Shown: one piece after another, positions 30,921-39,838 of the stretch
Layout: each line of letters starts with the position of its first letter
Position numbering within the stretch: the stretch's first letter is position 1
Assembly: GCA_001313365.1 (NCBI GenBank)
Contig: BBFS01000006.1
Coordinates: forward strand, 1-64,000
Length of the DNA: 64,000 nt
Direction: 5' to 3'
Source: Paenarthrobacter nitroguajacolicus JCM 14115
Lineage (GTDB): Bacteria; Actinomycetota; Actinomycetes; Actinomycetales; Micrococcaceae
Notes under the pieces: generated by a model
Told to the model about the DNA's origin: nothing
Seen by the model: only the letters and a program-made list of their open reading frames with translations
The model's database searches: none
Position numbers and translations under genes: made by a program

Positions 30921-31469
30921 CAGACCTCAGGAAGGGTGCAGATGTGCCATCGGCGTCCATGGGGGTAACCGCAACTCGAACACGTCGGACGCCCGGCCTC
31001 CACGATCTCACGGGTGCGCTTGGCGAATGCTCGCGCGGTGCCGACCGGCATTCGCACCAGCAGCATCTCGTTGGCGTCGTCCTCATCGGGCGATTCGTCG
31101 TCGTCATCCGCATCGACATCGGTGATGGGATAGGCCTCAATGACAACCTGGGCGGTGGTTGGGTCCCAACCCAGGCTCATGGCGCCGGCACGAAATTGCT
31201 CCTGAACGGTTTCAAGAGGGTCGTTGTCGACAAGCTCAATGGGAGTACCCGTGGGAACACTGAACGGGTTGCCCTCGGCGGTGATCAGTTGGTCGAGAAT
31301 ATCGTCGATCTTCTCCGCGAGCAGGGCCGACTGCTGCTTCTCCAAGGCAATACTCACGATCTGCTTCCCTGCGCGCACCTGCAGGTAGAACGTTCGTGCC
31401 CCCCCGGGAGGCCAATGGTGCCAACTACCACCCGATCAGCCAGGCAAACTCGTGAACACGTGTAGGCAT
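30920..31469 (-). CDS. DUF3090 family protein
   Basis: Conserved actinobacterial protein of about 180 residues and unknown function. The start MPTRVHEF at 31469 is typical; a 7-base C run near 31400 shifts the frame and separates it from VRAGKQIVSIALEKQQSA. The C-terminus has an acidic stretch (DADDDDESPDEDDANEM) and a small zinc-type cluster CSSCGYPHGRRWHIC. It sits between a histidine phosphatase and an SCO1664 protein with overlapping stop/start codons, so the three are one transcription unit. Confidence 0.88.
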
Positions 31470-32191
31470 GTCAGTATTTTAGGCACATATGGTTCATGCG
31501 CGGTCTGCCCTGCACCGCCGCCGACCGGCGCATCGCCCGATTGGATGCCGTTCGACAGCCATGACAGGTCACCCGAATCGGTGTTGGTCGCGTAAACGCT
31601 CGGCCGGCTGGGTCCGTAGCGCACGATCGACACGGACGCAGGGCCCACGTTAATACGCTGGAACAGGTCAAGGTGCATGCCCAGCGCGTCGGCGAGGATG
31701 GCTTTGATGATGTCACCGTGGCTGACGGCCGCCCACACCGCCCCCCCGGGCCCATGCTCGGCTTCGAAAGCTGCATCGTGGCGTCGGATCGCTGCCACGG
31801 ACCTGGCCTGCATCGCTGCCATGGATTCACCGCCGGGAAACACGACGGCGGACGGTTGCGATTGCACTGCCGGCCACAGGTCCTCGGTGGCAAGATCAGT
31901 GAGCGTACGGCCCTGCCACAGGCCGTAGTCGCATTCGGTGAGATCCACATCGATGGGCGCGTACGGCGCGCCAGCCTGACGATCAAGGATGAACCGGGTT
32001 GTCTGCCGGCAACGCTCAAGAGGGCTCGACACCACCCCCCCGACTAACGGCACGGCTGCGATCCGGTCTGCCATCAGAGCGGCCTGTTCGCGCCCGGTCT
32101 GGTCGAGGCTGACGCCGGCGGCCCGACCGGCCAGCAGTCCAGTGGCATTTGCTGTGGTGCGGCCGTGCCGCACGAGAATAACTGTGGCCAT
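31436..32191 (-). CDS. Histidine phosphatase / phosphoglycerate-mutase-like protein (MSMEG_4193 family)
   Basis: Cytoplasmic phosphatase of the branch-1 histidine phosphatase superfamily. The phosphohistidine motif is [11 protein letters not shown] at residues 6-16, the second Arg lies in [11 protein letters not shown], the Glu in [12 protein letters not shown], and the second His in [13 protein letters not shown]. The open frame is intact to 31436, overlapping the DUF3090 start by 34 bases; an alternative frame after a small indel would stop at 31471, just before that start. First gene of the phosphatase / DUF3090 / SCO1664 operon. Substrate unknown. Confidence 0.85.
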   Translation of the reverse strand: MATVILVRHGRTTANATGLLAGRAAGVSLDQTGREQAALMADRIAAVPLVGGVVSSPLERCRQTTRFILDRQAGAPYAPIDVDLTECDYGLWQGRTLTDLATEDLWPAVQSQPSAVVFPGGESMAAMQARSVAAIRRHDAAFEAEHGPGGAVWAAVSHGDIIKAILADALGMHLDLFQRINVGPASVSIVRYGPSRPSVYATNTDSGDLSWLSNGIQSGDAPVGGGAGQTAHEPYVPKILTCLHVFTSLPG

Positions 32192-32307
32192 CCACCCAGC
32201 CTAACCACCCGTACGACGGCGGTGTGAACGGTTCCGCGCCGGGCGTCGAACTGGCACGTCGAACTCGTTGTACGTGGTCGGAAATCGGGGGGGACTACAG
32301 TGGTTGT

Positions 32308-33352
32308 ATGGCTGCAAGCCGCAATCCGCTCGATGACCTGCGCGAAACCGTAGGCCATCTGGCCAACCAGCTCAAGCTGTCAGGTTCAGAGCGCGTCGAC
32401 GACCTGATGGGCGATTTCATCGGCGCGAGGCCAGGGCCGGCCCGGCCGCTATCGGAAGTACAGGCGGAACTCGACGCGCTGGTCGGGCTGGAGACCGTGA
32501 AGGAACAGGTGCGGGCCTTGTTGCCCTGCTTCAGGTCCAGGCCCGCCGGAAAGCACACGGCCTCCCGGAGGTGGCCACATCACAGCATCTGGTGTTCCTC
32601 GGAAACCCGGGCACAGGCAAGACAACCGTGGCGAGGCTTCTGGCCGAGATGTACCGCGCGGTGGGCCTACTGCAGAAGGGCCACCTGGTGGAGGTCGACC
32701 GTTCGGGCTTGGTGGGGGGGCAGTATGTCGGGGGCGACCGCCATCAAGACGGACCGGGTGATCCGGCGTGCGCTGGACGGTGTCCTGTTCATCGACGAGG
32801 CCTACGCGCTGGCACCGGAGGATGGCCGAATGGACTTCGGTCCCGAGGCGATCGAGGTCCTGCTTAAGAGGATGGAGGACCATCGCCACCGCTTGGTGGT
32901 GATCGTGGCCGGGTACCCGCGGCTGATGGAGTCCTTCTTGCTCTCCAACCCCGGGCTGCGCTCTCGGTTTGCCCGCGAGATTACGTTCCCCCGACTACTC
33001 AGTCGATGAACTCCAGACGATTTTTTACCAGATGCTGGCCCAGCACGAGTACACACTGGAACCCGGTGCGGACCGGATGTTGCGTCGCATCCTCACCGGG
33101 CTCCACGCTGGTGATGACTCGGGCAACGCCCGGTTCGCCCGCACGCTGTTCGAGCAGGCGCTCAACCGACAGGCACTGCGTCTGTCACGCGACGAGGAGC
33201 ACAGTCTCGATGCGCTCGATCGTGATGCCGTCATGACGCTCACGGCGGACGACGTCGTTGAGGCAGCCCTGGCCCTCGGCGAGGAACCGGAGCCGGAGCT
33301 GGAAGCGACGCTGGAACCGGAACGTTCACGCTGGTGGCGCTGGCTGGCCTGA
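32308..33352 (+). CDS. AAA+ ATPase, CbxX/CfqX (SpoVK/EccA-like) type
   Basis: ATP-driven remodelling protein of the CbxX family. N-terminal leader [20 protein letters not shown], then [14 protein letters not shown]. Walker A is [20 protein letters not shown], then pore-loop region RSGLVGQYVGATAIKT, Walker [12 protein letters not shown], sensor-1 LVVIVAGY, and arginine finger region [17 protein letters not shown]. The tail includes [17 protein letters not shown] and a C-terminal RSRWWRWLA. Frameshifts: near 32525, in the five-G run at 32730, and at 32990. At 32713-32719 a 7-base G run adds one Gly to the invariant LVG-x-Y motif. The partner is unknown; related proteins act on Rubisco or in type VII secretion. 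Confidence 0.85.
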
Positions 33353-33369
33353 TCCGATCCAAGGGGTGA

Positions 33370-33403
33370 CAGGGGCGCCCGTGAAATCCGGACGCCCCCC
33401 CTG
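33370..33403. terminator. Bidirectional terminator between convergent genes
   Basis: CAGGGGCG (33370-33377) pairs with CGCCCCTG if the 7-base C run at 33395-33401 is really four bases long; loop of about 15 bases. It lies between the AAA+ ATPase stop and the HbpS-like stop, the expected place for a shared terminator. With seven Cs the stem would bulge, which supports over-calling of the run. Confidence 0.65.
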
Positions 33404-33406
33404 GTG

Positions 33407-33819
33407 TTAAAACTCGACCGCGGCCCCCCCGCGGAGGCAACGGCATGGTCATTTTCTACCGTGCTTCCGCTGACGCCCACAGCGCCAATGACATGGCCGT
33501 CCTTGCTGTACAGGGGGAACGCCGCCGGGGGGGAACGTAATGAGTCCTCCGTTGGATACTTCGATGTTGAAGAGGGAACCCCCCCGGGCTGGGAGAGTTC
33601 GCCGATCGAGCCTGTTGGCATATCGAAGTATCGGGCGGTGCGTGCCTTCCGTATTGCTATGTCGATGCTTCCCAACCATGCCCCGTCCATCCGGGTAAAG
33701 CCTTTGAGGTTGGCGCCTGCATCCACGACAGCGATATTCATTGCCGTTCCTTGTTCCAGTGCAGCCTTGGCGGCTGCCGCTAGAACCGCTTCTGTCTGGG
33801 CTTGGGTGATGTCAGCCAT
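33407..33819 (-). CDS. GlcG/HbpS family heme-binding-like protein
   Basis: Small protein of about 137 residues of the GlcG/HbpS family (PF03928). The start MADITQAQTEAVLAAAAKAA, the core MNIAVVDAGANLKGFTRMDGA, IRKARTARYFDMPTG and the end KDGHVIGAVGVSGSTVENDH are typical. Frameshifts at the C run near 33584 and the G run near 33530 disturb the middle. No signal peptide, unlike secreted HbpS. It follows the 2-hydroxyacid dehydrogenase by 54 bases on the same strand. GlcG proteins accompany glycolate and diol pathways, but their activity is uncertain. Confidence 0.82.
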
Positions 33820-33873
33820 AGTTTCTCTCCTTTGAGAAATGTACTTCCAATGGTTTCTATCTGTCGGATCCGT

Positions 33874-34836
33874 CTACGCGATCGGTGCCGGCGGTCGTTC
33901 ACCGCTCAATACTGCCAGTGCGTTGTCGGCGGCGAGCATGGCCATGGCTGTACGCGTTTCCACCGTGGCTGAGCCGAGGTGCGGCAGGAGGGCGACGTTG
34001 TCCAGTTCCAGCAGGCCGGGATGGACGCGTGGTTCTTGCTCGTAGACGTCAAGTCCGGCTCCCGCGATTGCACCTTCGCGGAGGGCTGTTGCCAGTGCGT
34101 CTTCGTCGACGATTGGTCGCGCGCGGTGTTGACGAGGAACGCGGAGCTCTTCATCGCAGCGAGTTGTTCGGCCCCCCCGATCAGGTGATGGGTGGCGGGA
34201 CCGTACGGGCAGTGCAGTGATACGACGTCGGAGACTGCCAGCAGTTCGTCGAGGTCGACGCGTCGGGCGTCCAGTTCCGCGGCGATCGTTGGGTCGATTT
34301 CGCTACGGGACTGGTAGACGATGTCCATTCCGAAGGCTTTGGCCCGCCGTGCGGTGGCCTGGCCGATTCCGCCCATGCCGACGACGCCGAGTGTCTTGCC
34401 CTGCAGGCTACTGCCGAGCAGGAAGAACATTCCCCCACTTCCAGGCTTGGCCGGAGCGGATGAGTCGTTCACCCTCACCGAGCCGTCGGGTTGCCATGAG
34501 GATGAGGCCGAACGCGATGTCGGCCGTGGCGTCGGTGAGTACGCCTGGAGTGTTGGTGGCCATGACGCCCCGTTCGCTGCAGGCGGGCACGTCGATGTTG
34601 TCATAGCCGACGGCGACATTTGCGACGACCTTTAGCTGCGGGCCGGCGGCGTCGAGCAGTTCTGCATCGACGCGCTCGGTGAGCAGGGACACTATGGCAT
34701 CGGCGCCGGCTACCCGGCGCAGAAGTTCTTCGCGGGTAATGGTCTCGGGACCATCCCAGCCTCGACGTCGTGTTCGGCGCGGAGTTTTTCAATGGCGGCG
34801 TCGGGGGATGCGTCCTGTGACGACGACGCGGCTCAT
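33874..34836 (-). CDS. D-2-hydroxyacid dehydrogenase (glyoxylate/hydroxypyruvate reductase type)
   Basis: NAD(P)-dependent enzyme interconverting a 2-oxoacid and a D-2-hydroxyacid. Rossmann motif [20 protein letters not shown]; substrate-side [20 protein letters not shown]; catalytic Arg in LVNTARG; Glu in the EQEP region; His in [10 protein letters not shown]. The last three become visible after correcting frameshifts near 34115 and 34050, and another lies near 34435. The ATG at 34836 overlaps the aminotransferase stop (ATGA). About 320 codons. Coupling to an aminotransferase suggests an amino acid to 2-oxoacid to hydroxyacid route. Confidence 0.86.
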
Positions 34837-36061
34837 GCGGTCACGATCCAGTCCCGGAGGCGGCCGAGGCCCTCACGGATATCGACGACGTCGATGCCTG
34901 AGTAGGCGAGCCGGATGTACTGCCTTTCTTCGCCGGGTAAGCGTCGGCCGAAGTGCTCGCGGGTGCAGAAGGAGACCCCCCCGGTCTTGTACAGGGCGTC
35001 GCTCGCGAAGTCGCCCACTGCCGTGTAGCCCATTTTGTCCATGACGTCAGTGACGTCCGGGAACAGGTAGAACGTCGACTGGGGGGGCACTGCGACGTGC
35101 ATTCCGGGGGGGACGGAGTTCACGAGTTCGCAGGCAGCATCCCGCCGGTCACGCAGGATGTCGAGCATCTGTTGGACCGGTTCCTGGGTGCCGCGCAGTG
35201 CTTCGATGCCTGCCCACTGCACGTAATGGGTGGTGCATGACTCGTCGTTGGTGTTAAGGGTGCTGAGAACTTTGGCGATCTCAAGGGGAGCTACGGCACA
35301 GCCGAGGCGTGAGCCGGTCATGGCGAACTTCTTGCTGAAGGTGTAGAGGATCACGGTTCGTTCGGCCATGCCGGAAGCGACGTGATCGAACTGGAGACTC
35401 CTTCGTAGCGGGTCTCGAAGTAGGCCTCGTCGGAGAGCACCCAGAGATTGTGCTCCTGGGCGATCTGGGCAATGGCCTCGCGCTCAGCTGCAGTGGATTC
35501 CGCGGAGATGGGGGGGTTCTGCAGGTCGTTGTAGATGATGGCAACGGTGTTCGGCGTGATCGATGCGCGCACCTGGTCGAGGTCGATCGAGAAGCCCTGG
35601 CTCGTGGGGAGGTAGCGGTACGGTACTGCTGTGCCTCCGAGGTATTCGATCTGCGACTCGTAGATCGGGAAGCCGGGATTCGGGTACAGCACTTCCTGAC
35701 CGGGGGTTCATCACTGCCTGCAGGAACTTCGTGATGACCGGCTTGCCGCCCGTCATGACCACGACGTTGTCGGGGGGGGAGAGGCTGATGCCGCGGCGTG
35801 AGCCGATGTCTTCGGCGAGGGCTTCGCGCAGCTGGGGGGGGATGCCGGGGGGGCCGGGGGGGCAGTAGCCCGTGTAGCCGTCGGCGATTGCCTTGGTCAT
35901 GGCTTCGACGATGTGCGGGGGGCGGTGGGGATGTTGATGTCACCGAGGTGGAAGGGGGGGTAAACCAGATTCCCCTTCGCCTTCCAAGCTGCCGCCGCTT
36001 GGGCGACGCTAAAGGCGGTTTCGGTGCCGAGCCGTTCGAGTCGATGCGCGAGTTGCTGCAT
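34833..36061 (-). CDS. PLP-dependent aminotransferase, class I/II
   Basis: Cytoplasmic aspartate/alanine-type aminotransferase, about 409 codons. The frame from the ATG at 36061 reads MQQLAHRLERLGTETAF, with GAGGAG upstream. Parts: YPPFHLGDINIPTAPH, the PLP phosphate region NVVVMTGGKP, the ring-stacking area PGFPIYESQIEYLG, YNDLQNPPISAEST (Asn), LSDEAYFETRYEG (Asp and Tyr), the Schiff-base Lys in YTFSKKFAMTGSRLG, and a C-terminal Arg in QYIRLAYSG. Frameshifts near 35925, 35705 and 35395. First gene of an operon with the 2-hydroxyacid dehydrogenase and the GlcG/HbpS protein. Exact amino acid unknown. Confidence 0.86.
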
Positions 36062-36100
36062 GCTGTGTACTCCTCGTTGAGTTAAGAGTCATTCGTAGAC

Positions 36101-36127
36101 ATCTAATACATGACTAATATATCAAAG
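36101..36127 (-). promoter_or_regulatory. AT-rich promoter/operator region of the aminotransferase operon
   Basis: On the minus strand an AT-rich patch in an otherwise GC-rich region contains TTGATA and two copies of TATTAG eleven bases apart, 40 to 65 bases before the start codon. The repeats could be part of an operator or a -10 region. This is a positional inference. Confidence 0.35.
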
Positions 36128-36181
36128 CGTCATGTGGCCCTCAGCACAAGAGTGCGACGCACTATGACCTCATCACATGAG

Positions 36182-36223
36182 AGTGGCACCGCGTCCGGGT
36201 CTTAACCTGGACGCAGTGCCACT
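36182..36223 (-). terminator. Long hairpin upstream of the aminotransferase promoter
   Basis: Nineteen-base arms (36182-36200 and 36205-36223) beginning AGTGGCAC and ending GTGCCACT, with two non-Watson-Crick positions. It lies between the DUF808 gene and the aminotransferase, both on the minus strand, and probably ends DUF808 transcription together with the hairpin at 36319. No T tract follows. Confidence 0.5.
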
Positions 36224-36318
36224 GAATTTGTTGTCGGTCATCGTTACCGATGTCCTGATGGAGTCAGCCTGTTAGGACGCCGAATCGTCGTCGCGCGCCC
36301 AAGTAGGTCGCAGTACAT

Positions 36319-36342
36319 GCCGTTTTGAGCCCTCAAAACGGC
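36319..36342 (-). terminator. Hairpin downstream of the DUF808 gene
   Basis: Perfect 11-base arms GCCGTTTTGAG and CTCAAAACGGC around CC, nine bases after the DUF808 stop on the minus strand. A near-palindrome, so it could also act in the other direction. Probable terminator. Confidence 0.55.
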
Positions 36343-36350
36343 GTCATCTG

Positions 36351-37380
36351 CTACTTAGTTGGGTTGTGTTTGGCCGGCTTGTGACCGGCGATCGCGGCGC
36401 GGACATCGCCCTCTTCGTGTCCATCCTTCTTCTTGCCAAACGGCAGCACCTTAAGCAGCGGGTGCAGGATGAGCATGATGACCAGGCCCCCCCAGATGGC
36501 TCCGAGAATGGCTGAGCAGATCGTGTTCACGAGCCAGGCAAGGAAGCCGCCCACCACAGGGATTCCGACGAAGGGTGTCTCCAGTACATGGACAAGGTCA
36601 TAGGGGCCGTGCCAGCCGAGGTCGTACGCACCCTGCAGCATGATGTGACCACCAACCCACAGCATGGCGATCGTTCCTATGAGGGTGATGGCGGCCAGTA
36701 CGGCCGGCATCCCCCCCTTCACGAGCAGCCGGCCGAAGCGCTGGGAGCCTCGGAGGCCTTGGTGGTCAGGTGCAGGCCAATATCGTCCATTTTCACGATG
36801 AGGCCGACGGCGCCATACACAATGACAGTAATCGCGATCGCTACGACGACCAGGATGAACGCCCGGACCCACAGGGACTCGGCGGCCACCTCATTCATGG
36901 CGATGACCATGATCTCGCAGGACAGGATGAAGTCGGTGGTGATGGCGCCCTTGGTAACTTTCGCCTCTGCTTCAGGCCGCGTTGGACGGCCGGTGCCTTC
37001 TCGGTATCAGCATGGTCACCGCGGAATTTGTGCCACACCTTTTCGGCGCCCTCGTAGCAGAGGTAGCTTCCGCCCAGCATGAGGATGAACGGAATTACTC
37101 CCGGTATGAAAGCGCTAATCAGCAGCAGGGCCGGCAGAATGATCACTAGCTTGTTTCGCAGCGAGCCCCCCCAGAAGATCCGTTTGATCATCGGCAGTTC
37201 GCGTGACGGGTCCGCCCCTGAGACATATTGGGGTGTGACCGCGGCGTCGTCAATGACAACGCCGGCAGCTTTGGCCCCCCCGGCTTTGGCGGCTCCTGCT
37301 GCGATGTCGTCCACGGAGGCAGCCGCTATGCGGGCCAGCGCTGCGACATCGTCCAACAGTGCGACGAGACCGCCGCTCAC
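36351..37380 (-). CDS. DUF808 (YedI-like) membrane protein
   Basis: Inner-membrane protein of unknown function, about 343 codons. The GTG at 37380 has AGGAG upstream and the start SGGLVALLDDVAALARIAAA is the family hallmark, followed by KAAGVVIDDAAVTPQYVSG. Hydrophobic segments: LVIILPALLLISAFIPGVIP, FILVVVAIAITVIVYGAVGL, and TICSAILGAIWGGLVIMLIL. Between them lies the conserved KVTKGAITTDFILS with SCEIMVIAMNEV. Frameshifts near 36960 and 36740. A YedI relation to DNA-damage or permease functions is only annotation tradition. Confidence 0.85.
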
Positions 37381-37481
37381 AGGAGAACTCCGTCCTGCTT
37401 AAGGGCGGACAGCGGCGTGTGAATACCTGGGTAGAGTCGCATAATCGGCATGTTCGGAGTATACGATGACGGGCGGAACCT

Positions 37482-38258
37482 CTAGTGTTCCGTGTCCGCC
37501 GCTGCCTGCTTCTTAGCGGTCTTTTCCGCGTCCTTCTCAGCGCGCAGCGCCTCCGCCTCGTGCTGCTCCTCGGCCTTTTCCTGATGGATGACCTGGGCGA
37601 AGAGCTTCTCCATCTCCTTGGCTACTCCGGCAGCTGAAGCAGGATTCTGACCGGTGACCAGTCGTTCGTCTACCGCCACTTTTTCTTCAAAGATGCCCGC
37701 GGAGACATGTCGTGCTCCCTGTTCCTCCAAGCGGTCTGCCAGGAAGAATGGAATGACCTTGTCTTTCCCGGCGGCAACTTCCTCGTCATTGGTGAACGCG
37801 GCCACGTCCCGGCCTTGGACAAGCCGGAATCCGTTCTCCAACTCCACATTCAGCAGTCCAGCCGGACCATGGCAGACCGCGCCCACCAAGCCGCCGGCGT
37901 CGTAAACGCTGGCAACCAGGCGCTGCAGTCCTTCGCTGTGCGGGAAGTCCACATAGTGCCGTGTCCTCCCACGAGGTAGACGGCATCATATTGCCCGGGA
38001 TCAATAACATCCACGCGGGCAGTGTTGTAGAGGCCGGCGCGCGTGTCTCATCCTTGGTAAAGGCGACCTGGATGGGATCATCCGTGTCTACGTCGTCGCT
38101 GGGAGCTGGCCGCCTTTGATCGAGGCGAAATCGACGAAGTGACCTGAATCTTTGAACACCTTCCACGGATGTGCGGCTTCGGCCACGTTGTAGCCGGTCT
38201 TCTCGCCCGTATCGCCGAGCTCGGAAACGCTGGTCAGTACCATGAGGATTTTCTTCAT
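37482..38258 (-). CDS. DJ-1/PfpI family protein (Hsp31-like, class I glutamine amidotransferase fold)
   Basis: Cytoplasmic protein with the DJ-1/PfpI fold, resembling Hsp31-type glyoxalase III or deglycase proteins. MKKILMVLTSVSELGDTGEKTG with AAGGAG upstream; DFASIKGG; the nucleophile elbow with Cys in GAVCHGPAGLL; a His-containing strand YDAVYLVGGHGTMWDF in the corrected frame. The tail is a Lys/Glu/Ala-rich helix of about 40 residues (KAEEQHEAEALRAEKD onward), unusual for the family. Frameshifts near 38100, 38040 and 37955. It is divergent from a small acidic protein gene, with 105 bases between the starts. Confidence 0.85.
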
Positions 38259-38363
38259 GAAGTGCTCCTTTCGTCCAACGTCCACACTACGCCCCACCTT
38301 TTCAAGGCTCTGGCAGGCTGAAGAATCCATCGACTGTCAGCACGCGCCCCCTATGCTTGGCTC

Positions 38364-38492
38364 ATGTCTACTGATGAAGAGAAAGACCCGCCCGTACCTG
38401 CCGACGTTGAGGGCAAGATCCCGAAAAAAGTTCACGATGTCCCGAACGAAGAACTGCCCGACGCATCTGCGGACGAACCCAGCGCAAAATAG
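38364..38492 (+). CDS. Small acidic protein of unknown function (42 residues)
   Basis: Short frame starting MSTDEEKDPPVPADVEG and ending DEPSAK. It is highly charged, with many Asp, Glu, Pro and Lys and no hydrophobic segment, so it is probably disordered. Codon use follows the GC-rich pattern of the neighbours. No clear Shine-Dalgarno sequence precedes the ATG. It lies between the divergent PfpI-type gene and the LacI promoter. I do not recognise a family. Confidence 0.45.
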   Translation: MSTDEEKDPPVPADVEGKIPKKVHDVPNEELPDASADEPSAK

Positions 38493-38540
38493 ACGGCAGA
38501 CGGCGCGGTTTTGAACCTTCAAGTCTGTCAAAACCACCTG

Positions 38541-38570
38541 TTGACAGATTTGAAGTAACGCGGGTAACCT
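38541..38570 (+). promoter_or_regulatory. Predicted sigma-70-type promoter of the lacI-fructan operon
   Basis: TTGACA at 38541-38546, an 18-base spacer, then TAACCT at 38565-38570. The spacer holds a half-site GTAACGC like the operator below, so a bound LacI protein would block polymerase. Confidence 0.55.
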
Positions 38571-38588
38571 AGGTCACATGCTCAACAA

Positions 38589-38602
38589 GTAACGCGCGTT
38601 AC
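38589..38602. promoter_or_regulatory. LacI-type operator
   Basis: Perfect 14-bp palindrome GTAACGCGCGTTAC with the central CG typical of LacI/GalR operators, just downstream of the predicted promoter and about 80 bases before the lacI-family gene. A second, incomplete copy (GTAACGCGGGTAAC) lies at 38554-38567. This suggests autoregulation. Confidence 0.7.
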
Positions 38603-38684
38603 CAACAGCGTTTCCTGCAGAGCAAGCCAGGCAATGATGGCCTGGCACCACACTCGGACCAAACAAGATCACCCGGAGCGTTCA

Positions 38685-39756
38685 ATGGCGAAAACCACCC
38701 CTGGCGAGGCCGTACCTGTACGGCAGCGGGGAGTCACCATGAAAGACGTCGCCAAACATGCCGGCGTTTCCCGGACTGCGGTTTCGTTTGTTTTGAGCAA
38801 CCGCGAAAACGCCAGCATTTCCGAGGAAACCCGCACTCGGATCAACCACGCTGTGCAGGAACTGGGTTACAGGCCCAACGCCGGTGCCGTGCGCTGGCAT
38901 CGCGGCGCAGCGATTGGTACGGGATCGTGACGGAGATCGTCACGGCACCGTTCGCCGTCAACATCATCAAAGGAGCCCAGGACCAAGCCTGGCTTGACCG
39001 CCGGTTCCTGCTCATCGCGCCCTCCGACCAGGCCGATGCCGTAGGACCAACGAGGGCCTGGAAGATGCTGCAACTGAAAAGCTGCTGGAACAACGAGTGG
39101 AAGGACTTCTCTACGCAGCTACTTTTCACCGGGGCGTCCACGTTCCGGCGAGTGCCAATGAAGTACCCACCGTGTTAATCAACTGCTTCGATGTAGACGG
39201 TAAGCTTCCCTCGATCGTCCTGACGAGCGTGGGGGGAGGAAGGATCGCCGTCGAGCGGTTGCTCCAAGCCGGCCACACCCGGATTGGAGTCATCAACCTT
39301 GACCCGGTTATTCCTGCTGCAGTGGGGGGGCGGCTGGAAGGTGCACGCGAAGCGCTTGCCGTCGCCGGACTGGAGCTGGACCCGGAACTGGTGGTGTCGG
39401 GATATGCCACGGCCGATGGCGGTTATGAAGCCGCTTGCCGGATACTGGACCGCTATCCACAACAGGACAGGCCAACGGCCTTGTTCTGCCTCAATGACCG
39501 CATGGCGATGGGCGCATATGACGCCATCAAGGAACGGGGCCTGACCATCCCCCCCGGGGACATCGCCGTGATCGGCTTCGACAACCAGGAACTCATCGCG
39601 GCCTACCTACGGCCAAAGCTGACAACGGTTGCGTTGCCATTCGAAAAAATGGGCGCCTTGGGCGTCCAAACGCTCGCCGCCCTAACAGCAGGACAGCCGA
39701 TTATTGCCGACCAGCAATTGGTCGACTGTCCGCTGCTAGAACGCTCTTCGGTCTGA
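38685..39756 (+). CDS. LacI family transcriptional regulator
   Basis: Sugar-responsive repressor. Helix-turn-helix TMKDVAKHAGVSRTAVSFVL near residue 20 and hinge region RINHAVQELGYRPNAGA. The ligand domain includes WYGIVTEIVTAPFAVNIIKG, ERLLQAGHTRIGVINLD, FCLNDRMAMGAYDAI and IAVIGFDNQELIAAYLRPKL. Frameshifts near 38895, 39045 and 39105. At 39549-39555 a 7-base C run inserts an extra Pro before GDIAVIGFDN. ATG at 38685 chosen for the GGAG upstream; an in-frame ATG at 38634 is too far out. It probably controls the adjacent transporter and GH32 genes through the operator at 38589. Confidence 0.88.
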
Positions 39757-39838
39757 CCGCGAAATCAACGTCGAAGAGCAAACCCCCCCTTACCAACCCC
39801 TTCACCTTGCTGATGAAGATAGGAAAGAGATAACCATC

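Noticed and set aside
36182..36342. Small RNA gene between DUF808 and aminotransferase
   Set aside because: Two hairpins are present but no promoter facing them or T tract; terminators are the simpler reading.
38554..38567. Second full LacI operator
   Set aside because: Only one half-site is well kept (GTAACGC); the other half lacks dyad symmetry, so I list it as a partial copy only.
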